This document shows, piece by piece, positions 58,034 to 64,000 of a stretch of DNA of 64,000 nucleotides. Made by a program: the position numbers and the translations under genes. The notes beneath the pieces were generated by a model. That model had not been told where the DNA came from, searched no databases, and saw only the letters and a program-made list of their open reading frames with translations. How positions within the stretch are numbered: the stretch's first letter is position 1; the number at the start of each line of letters is the position of its first letter. This DNA comes from Asterella californica (Eukaryota > Streptophyta > Marchantiopsida > Marchantiales > Aytoniaceae): contig JAYKYS010000007.1 in assembly GCA_036924285.1 (NCBI GenBank), positions 2,170,001-2,234,000 on the forward strand, read 5' to 3'.

Positions 58034-59950
58034 ATGTCGATGCATCCGCGAGGCCTGGTGTTACCAGCGACAGAATTGGCCGAGGCCACTCCTTTCCTCA
58101 AGGAGTTGGGTCTCGACTTCTTCCTGTGGAACTGGAACCTCGCAGATCAAGGGCTTCTGGAGGAGGTATGGGCCGCGTTACCACCGCGTAACCGTGTACC
58201 TGCGAAGGCAGGAGTTGCTCGGGGAAGACCATCTTCCTGGAGAGAAGACTGGTGGCGTAAGGCGTTTCACAGGCCTGAGACCGAGAACCGAGGATATTGG
58301 TACGAGAAGAAGATCTTGCCTAGGATTGTGAGTTCATGGCATGTACCTAGGAGTACCACCTGCCTTTTCGTGGAAGACAGGCAGGGGAGGAACGGTTGGA
58401 AGATAGAATCTTATCGGGAGCCGAAGAAGCGACTTCTGGCGAAGTTGTTTCTGCATCTTTTCCCCAAGGGAAAAGCGCAGAAGACGAGGTACTTAGGAGA
58501 TCAAGACGTGGAGTTCCTGGAATCAGTGTGGGATGACAGAGTGCCAATCTACTGGGGCGCGTACATCCACAACTATGTACAGACGGAGCTAGCATACTTG
58601 GGTACTCCGGCGGGAGGACATCTGACACCTTTCTTCTGCTACTTGTATGTAGCCATGGGGGATCTTAGGGAAGATCAGCTGGCAGTGTATGGGCCAACGG
58701 AGCGACAGGAGGTGAAGGAGGAGACCTCGGAAGACGATGACCGAGAGGCAGCAGCAACGCCCCCTCCCACTCTGATGCCACAGCTGAAGCCCGGCTCTCA
58801 CCAGAAGACGCTTCTGGTGAGGGAAGACGAGTCTAGTGGGTCGGAAGACGCCACGCCAGTGAGGAAGATGGGTCACAGAAGTGTACCGAGGACACCCATC
58901 TCCCTCATCCATTCAGGATCGGAGTCGGACTCGGAGGAAGACTTGCTGAGTACCCGATCGGAGCAGAAGACAGCTTCTGTAACACCTGGGAGTCTTCCGA
59001 AGACTCCAGAAGACGAAGGATGGATGGGCACTCCTACTGCGATGCGAGGAAGCGCAAAGAGGAGAGCCGCTCCTGCCACGAGGAGTCTTCCACCCCGGAA
59101 GATGAGAAGAGTAGCTTCTTCTCGTGCACAGAAGATGAAGGCCGTAGTGGTGGAAGAGGCTCCCTTACCTCTGGAAGACGAAGTCGACACCCCCGAGCGA
59201 GTGGTGGGGATGAACTTGTCTTCTGCAGGAAGACGACTGGAGGAGTTCAGTGCCTACTTCCAGAAGGAGATCCAGCCCGCCATGGAGTTGCTGGAAAGAA
59301 GAGCGAGGGCACAGGAGAAGCCTTTACAGCCTGGATTCGGCCTGCGCACCTTGCTGCGACAAGAAGACAGCCAGCAGAAGACGGAGTCTCTGGAAGCTAG
59401 TCTCCGCACCACGGAGAAGCTTGCAGCCAGGTACAAGGCGGAAGCAGCCGCTTCTGCCAAGGAGTCGATACAACTTCGGAAGAGCAACCAAGAGTTGCAG
59501 ACGCGAGTACAGCAGCGTGATCAGGAAGTTCTTCGAGTACGGGAGAAGATCACTGCCCTTGCAGAAGAGCAGACCACTTGGAAGATGCAGCGAGAAGCCG
59601 CAGAAGCGCGAGCTGCAACAGAGAAGACGCAGAGGGAAGCAGCGGAGGCCCGTGCGCAGAAGATGCTAGCTCAGTCGGTAGAAGCGCTTCGGAAGAAGTT
59701 CAACTTCACCGCGGGTAAGAAGTTACTTACCTTAGCTAGGGAATGGGACAGCGAGTCCAAGACGAGGTTGGTGGAATGCAGAGATAGCATGTTCAGGTAC
59801 TTGGATAGACAGATAGAAGGAGGGAAGACGCTTTATGGTCTTCCCTCACTTCCGACACTTGCAACCGCATCTTCCCAAGCCCCAGCACCCTCGACTGGAT
59901 CCGGAATGGAGAAGGAGGAGTTCGATCTCGCTGTGTACACTTGGTGGTGA
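58034..59950 (+). CDS. LTR-encoded protein of unknown function (638 codons, intact)
   Basis: The frame is open from before the ATG chosen here (58034; a second ATG at 58040) to TGA at 59948. The N-terminal 230 residues are rich in Trp and aromatics (FFLWNWNLADQGLLEEVW, SWREDWWRKAF, YWGAYIHNYVQTELAYLG, LTPFFCYLYVAMGDL) and look like a folded globular domain. Residues about 235-395 are acidic, Ser/Pro-rich and probably disordered. Residues about 430-560 form a long coiled coil with repeated REAAEARA segments. No Gag, Pol or Env motif is visible and I do not recognise the family; comparison with ATHILA ORF-1 and plant transposon-associated domains would be worthwhile. It is in the sense of gag-pol. 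CAGGTATGT across the ATG matches a splice-donor consensus, so the true transcript may differ. Its counterpart in the 5' LTR carries one stop. Confidence 0.65.
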   Translation: MSMHPRGLVLPATELAEATPFLKELGLDFFLWNWNLADQGLLEEVWAALPPRNRVPAKAGVARGRPSSWREDWWRKAFHRPETENRGYWYEKKILPRIVSSWHVPRSTTCLFVEDRQGRNGWKIESYREPKKRLLAKLFLHLFPKGKAQKTRYLGDQDVEFLESVWDDRVPIYWGAYIHNYVQTELAYLGTPAGGHLTPFFCYLYVAMGDLREDQLAVYGPTERQEVKEETSEDDDREAAATPPPTLMPQLKPGSHQKTLLVREDESSGSEDATPVRKMGHRSVPRTPISLIHSGSESDSEEDLLSTRSEQKTASVTPGSLPKTPEDEGWMGTPTAMRGSAKRRAAPATRSLPPRKMRRVASSRAQKMKAVVVEEAPLPLEDEVDTPERVVGMNLSSAGRRLEEFSAYFQKEIQPAMELLERRARAQEKPLQPGFGLRTLLRQEDSQQKTESLEASLRTTEKLAARYKAEAAASAKESIQLRKSNQELQTRVQQRDQEVLRVREKITALAEEQTTWKMQREAAEARAATEKTQREAAEARAQKMLAQSVEALRKKFNFTAGKKLLTLAREWDSESKTRLVECRDSMFRYLDRQIEGGKTLYGLPSLPTLATASSQAPAPSTGSGMEKEEFDLAVYTWW

Positions 59951-59994
59951 CAGCGTTGGAAGACGAGAAGACTCCAGAAGATGCCCCGGAAGAC

Positions 59995-60348
59995 ATGATG
60001 TCTTCTGGAAGACAGGAAGACGAGCCGTCTTCCCAGGTATTCCGCGTGGAGGAAGCGACTTCCCCGGACCCCTATGAGATCGCCATGGTCCCTAGTACTG
60101 CATCTGTGCCTCATAAGACCGAAGACGCACCATTCGACTCGTCTTCCCAGAAGACCATTCCATCTTCCGAAGTCGAAGCCGAGGAAGACGCAGCCGCAGA
60201 AATAGCAGGGCCAGCGAAGAGCGAGGAGAGGGAAGCTACCTCAGTGGTACCCGAGGTAAGTGCAGGGCTTCCCAGCCCATCAGAAGTCGAGGTAGTAGCT
60301 CCGGTAGGAGCAGATCATGTAGAGATTGCCACCGAGCAATCAGAGTAG
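59995..60348 (+). CDS. Acidic ORF following the LTR-encoded protein
   Basis: About 117 codons from ATG 59995, open upstream so that it overlaps the end of the preceding ORF by 10 bases in the -1 frame. The product is rich in Glu, Asp, Ser, Pro and Val (ASVPHKTEDAPFDSSSQK, EVEAEEDAAAEIAG), probably disordered. It may be a second cistron or a C-terminal extension reached by frameshift; no canonical slippery heptamer is visible. In the 5' LTR an 8-base deletion changes the reading frame halfway, so it is not conserved between the two copies. Confidence 0.35.
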   Translation: MMSSGRQEDEPSSQVFRVEEATSPDPYEIAMVPSTASVPHKTEDAPFDSSSQKTIPSSEVEAEEDAAAEIAGPAKSEEREATSVVPEVSAGLPSPSEVEVVAPVGADHVEIATEQSE

Positions 60349-61858
60349 TTAGCGAACTCAATCGACACTTCCAGATTTAGTAGGATTGGACATGCTATCT
60401 TAAGGGTGGCAGTTTTCCATGTAAAAATAGTTAGGACCCCATGTGGCAGCATAGGTAGCGTAGGAGTAATACAGTGGAGGGCTAATTGGGAAGAGGGACC
60501 GCATGCATGTGAGGTGACAACCTCTTGTCAGCGCCTCTCTCTCTCTCCCTGGTGGTCGCCTCCCAAGGCAGATGGTTAAGTAGGATAGCAAGGTAGGAGA
60601 GAAGGTCTCTCTGAGAGCTCTGCCAGGTCTGTAGAATTCGGCAGTAACTGAACATACACACCGATTCTACAGGCATGCAGGAGAGACACATTAGAACAGG
60701 GACAGTCTAGGAACAGGGAACGGCATCCTCGTGCAGTCCTGTTAGCTAGCCTGGTGTGTCGAGGAGTAGGCGCAGGAAGTAGAGGGAGTGAGCTTCCCAA
60801 TGCCCTTGTGACTTCTTCTCGAGGAATAGATTGTGGATTTGAGTGCAGCAGCTTTGTCCATGTCTTCTGGATGGTGGGTTCACTGAATTCGCTCCCAATT
60901 GTGCATGGGAAGTGTTCTTCTTGAGTGGCGGTGAATGTCAACAGTTGTGGAGTGTAGCTTGACTCGTTCAGTAGAGCACTTGGGATATACGTACGAACGG
61001 TCTTCTGGGTAAGTGATTCCAGAAGACAGAGCAGTCAGAGCAGCGAAGTGAAGAAGAAAGAAGTCTTCTTCCCGCAACAGAAGACGACATCCTCGAGTAG
61101 AAGACGGTGCTACAGTACTCACGTTTGTTGTCTTCCTCCCCAAACTATTACAAGCAGGGATGGCTTGTTAGTCAGGATCCGGACTAGAAGCCTGTCGGAA
61201 TCTTAATTGCCCTTTTTCATCATGTTTTCTCTTGTTTGGATTTCTTCTTCTTCCCATCTTCCCTCATCTTCCCCATCTTCTTATCTTCTTCTAGTGAGCT
61301 TCCGATACTTCTATTGAGCTTCCGTGAAGGTGAATGTCGTTGTAGTGCTGCAGGAAGACAACTTCCGTAGGCAGAAGCCTGGGAAGGCTACAGGGGGCAT
61401 ACATCCTGTGATTGATCCAACCCGTTGGAATGTGAGTGTGAGAATAAGGTGTAACGACTGTTACTAGTCGACTTCTGCGAAGCCGGACAGCCTTCTGGAG
61501 GTGTGAGAAGACGAGCTAAACCCCCAGAAGACGAGAATCGCTTCGGGAAGACGGTATCGAGAAGACCGGAAGAAGCAACCTGGAAGCAGGAAGTTCGTCT
61601 TCCCGAGCTTCTCTGTGAATAGTTGTGTGATATTGTAATTGGTAGTTGTTTGTTTGGGTCCAGAGCACCATTTGGCGTGTTTGGAAGACGTATTGTTTTG
61701 TGTGGTTTTGTGAGAAGACGGGATTTCTAGGCAAAACCTGTGTGTTTGTGTGTTTGAACAGATCTTAGAACTTTGAGCAGCGTTACTTGTGCAAATCCTC
61801 TGTGGGAACGATATCTTGTATACTAAATGGGCAAAAGGAGAAATCCTTCGTCACTACA

Positions 61859-62030
61859 CTTATGCACAACAAATGTGATTCTCACATCTAGAATATTCGA
61901 ATATTCTATCTATAAATACAACCAGCTCTAATTGTGACTACTCCTAGTTATCCGTCACTAACTTAGAGTGTCGTCTAGCCTTGTGACTTATTTAGAAGAC
62001 TCATCACGCATAGTTATACCATCGGTAGCA
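61859..62030 (-). mobile_element. Family E LTR-like repeat, left copy, part 2
   Basis: Starting with CTTATGCACAACAAA it continues the match to 63771-63940 exactly where part 1 stopped at 33531. Shared blocks include TACTCCTAGTTATC and CAACTTAGAGTGTCGTCTAG. It is the downstream half of the target into which the giant element inserted. Confidence 0.78.
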
Positions 62031-62235
62031 AGAAGGAGAATGGTTCCACCATAATCGCATGTGCTATTTCCTCACCAAACATATAGATGAGTCGCATCTT
62101 CATTGTCATCTCTCCACCATATGAATTATCATCTCCATCATGGGTTAGCTGAATTTTTGTCTGGAGATGGCAACTTCTCTATTTCGACTCCTTGTTTCTT
62201 TCTCAATCTTCTAGACGTAGATGTCAGTAGTCTGA

Positions 62236-62586
62236 TCACCTCTCCACACTCGTGCTCCTTTGGCAAACCTTCAATTCCACAATTTGAGCAAATGTTCTCG
62301 TATCTAAAATTAACGCACGAAGAGTAGATGGACCAACTCGGAGAACTAGATCAATAGAACTCTTTCTCTCACGAGTATTTTCTCTCTTGAATCTCACAAG
62401 ACAACTTGCAGCATAGTGCCTCAATCTTCTACAAAAGTAGCACCACGGTTCTTTCTTCGACTTCTTCTTGGAAAAGTCTTGCTTGTTTCTCTCCGTTCTC
62501 TTTTCAAATATTATTTGTAACTCTCTAGAACGTTGGTCCACACCCACTATGACGTCAAGATTCTGAAAAAGATATCTAAGCCTCAC
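62236..62586 (-). pseudogene. Gag zinc-knuckle remnant of family E
   Basis: A minus-strand frame of about 116 codons with a CCHC knuckle CYFCRRLRHYAASC preceded by a Lys-rich stretch (KKKSKKEP). It lies between the two LTR-like copies of family E, so it is most simply the decayed gag of that element. No protease or polymerase remnant was recognised, so most of the interior is lost. Confidence 0.5.
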
Positions 62587-63228
62587 TGCCCACTCTTTCT
62601 GATCCTCCGTGATCTTGACATAAATTCGATCTCATGCAGATTTGATCGATTGGATTACCAACTGAACTTCCGACAGCGATATCTTGAGCTCTATAACTCC
62701 AAACGAGTGATCTTTGATCAACGGATAGGTTATGAGCTCCTCTAGTCTGTCACAAAGTTTTAAAGACATCTCAAAAATATAAAGATAATGACAGTGACTG
62801 TAAAACTCAACCAGAAAATGAATCGTTTATACCCTCGAACTCTTAGTCTCTCCTCCTTTTTAGTTGTAACGATAAGAATTAACACTCAATAAACTTGATG
62901 ATAATAGTTTGATCTTCTATCCTCATCAACATATAAGATCACATGAAGCATTTTACTCTCGAGTTTAAACTCTAACACTCGAACACATTCTCTTCCGCTG
63001 ATTCTAACGTCATATGTGTACAGAATATACAAGATGACATCAAATGCATCATAGATGACAACTTGATACACGAATTGCTCTAAGGTCTATAGCATGGCAG
63101 TAGATCTAGTCTCTCCAAGAGTTCTCTCGATTTGCTTTCTCATAACCTCCTTCTGTCTAATGTAACAATGCACTCGAAACATATCTCTCAAATCTCATAG
63201 TGAGGTCTCGGCAACTGAACCAAATTCG
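62587..63228. other. Remaining interior of the family E element
   Basis: AT-rich sequence between the gag remnant and the right-hand LTR-like copy with no recognisable coding. It may be leader or degraded interior. Confidence 0.35.
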
Positions 63229-63955
63229 TGAACCTCAAACTTGCTACTTGTCTTATCTCTCACCCAAGGTAAACCTTTGATGGCCTTTGATGAGACGCAT
63301 CATAGAATTAGGAAGGCTTAGCTAAACTTAACTCTCAACATACTCATATCACTTTCTCACTCGAGACGAGAACTCTCTTGGAGACATAGAGTAGGAACAC
63401 TCTTTTTATAAATATAGCCTAACGGCTTCCAAATACAAAGAAAATGGAAGATGAGTGATCACTACACAACTCCTCTATTTATACTACTCTAGATTACCAC
63501 AGTAACTACTCGTAAATATGATTTACTACAATTTATTAGAACTGAGTCAAAGGTAGATATTGCTATTTTGACTCTAGTATAATAATTTAAGTCCTTCTAG
63601 AAGCATAAAAGATCTTTGGAAAACAATATCAGATTCTATAAGACAAAGTATTAACATATAATTGAGCCAAAAATGTCAACAACACTCCTGATTGTTTGAC
63701 CTTAAGCTTCTACAACCAATAAAATTTAGTCATGCATAAGACAAGAGGGTATTATTCAACTACTTGTCATCTTATGCACAACAAAACAAAACAGTGGTTC
63801 TCACATCTATAATATTTTAATCTTCTGTCCACAAATACAACCAATTATAACTATGATTACTCCTAGTTATCAGTCACCAACTTAGAGTGTCGTCTAGCTT
63901 TGGGATTTATTTATAAGACTCAACACATATGGTTATAACTTATAACATATTTAAT
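63229..63955 (-). mobile_element. Family E LTR-like repeat, right copy (uninterrupted)
   Basis: It contains both halves of the left copy joined without the giant element, across ACTTGTCATCTTATGCACAA at about 63763-63782, together with about 150 bases missing from the left copy (about 63370-63520). It therefore shows the unoccupied sequence of the giant element's target. The left boundary is approximate. Confidence 0.7.
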
Positions 63956-64000
63956 ACTATGCAATCCTTAGGTATTACAAAGAATGTCACCAAGATGTAC

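Larger units (their letters stand above)
33532..61858 (+). mobile_element. Giant-LTR Ty3/gypsy retrotransposon (interrupted)
   Basis: A complete insertion flanked by CTTAT at 33527-33531 and 61859-61863. It has long terminal repeats of about 5.85-5.87 kb that begin TGTGGTGCCC and end CACTACA. A primer-binding site complementary to the tRNA-Asp 3' end follows the 5' LTR, and a purine tract precedes the 3' LTR. The internal order is gag, zinc knuckles, protease, reverse transcriptase, RNase H, integrase, which is diagnostic of Ty3/gypsy. The PBS type and absence of a chromodomain suggest the Athila/Tat side, but this was not tested by phylogeny. Without the inner insertion it would span about 18.4 kb. 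Coding is broken by several stops and two frameshifts, so this copy is non-autonomous. LTR divergence looks like 1-2% by eye. Confidence 0.93.
55990..61858 (+). repeat. 3' LTR of the giant element (5,869 bases)
   Basis: It runs from TGTGGTGCCC to CACTACA and is the complete copy of the repeat at 33532-39382 plus 49359-49361. It is very rich in GAAGAC/GTCTTC. A long sense ORF occupies about its middle third. CTTAT follows directly at 61859-61863. Confidence 0.95.

Overview
The window is nuclear DNA of a plant-lineage (streptophyte) genome rich in repeats. The evidence is an intron-containing class 3 (diacylglycerol-type) lipase gene with plant-like GT/AG splice sites, an intronless GT37 fucosyltransferase of the xyloglucan/arabinogalactan fucosyltransferase family, and Ty3/gypsy retrotransposons, one of which has the tRNA-Asp primer-binding site common in plant Athila/Tat-type elements. 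I cannot name the species. A bryophyte, lycophyte or streptophyte alga would fit, but this is inference.

Layout. 1-18.6 kb is gene-poor and mostly AT-rich. It holds a (GA)41 microsatellite, three copies of a small dispersed repeat, a diverged solo LTR (11861-12257) and a degenerate tandem array (16.6-17.3 kb). 19.3-24.9 kb is a 12-exon lipase gene (+) for which I could derive every splice junction, predicting 867 residues. 24.9-28.9 kb has no recognisable gene. 28.9-30.8 kb is the fucosyltransferase (-), convergent with the lipase. 30.8-33.1 kb is its 5' flank.

33.1-64 kb is a three-level nest of retrotransposons. The outermost layer is an AT-rich element (family E) seen as LTR-like copies at 33.12-33.53/61.86-62.03 kb and 63.23-63.95 kb, with a gag zinc-knuckle remnant between them. 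Into it inserted a 28.3-kb (as found) Ty3/gypsy element on the + strand (33532-61858, target duplication CTTAT). Its LTRs are about 5.87 kb long, saturated with the hexamer GAAGAC/GTCTTC, and each carries a long sense ORF; the 3' LTR copy is intact at 638 codons. Into the last bases of its 5' LTR, three bases before the LTR end, inserted a second Ty3/gypsy element on the - strand (39383-49354, target duplication CACT).

The inner element is the most interesting object. Its gag-pol frame encodes Gag, zinc knuckles, an aspartic protease, a complete DNMT3-like C5-cytosine methyltransferase (motifs I, IV, VI, VIII, IX/X), reverse transcriptase, RNase H, integrase and a C-terminal PHD finger. It thus carries a DNA-methylation writer and a putative histone reader in one polyprotein. 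Both elements are now broken by nonsense codons that are nearly all explicable as C-to-T (or complementary) transitions, as expected for decay of methylated DNA.
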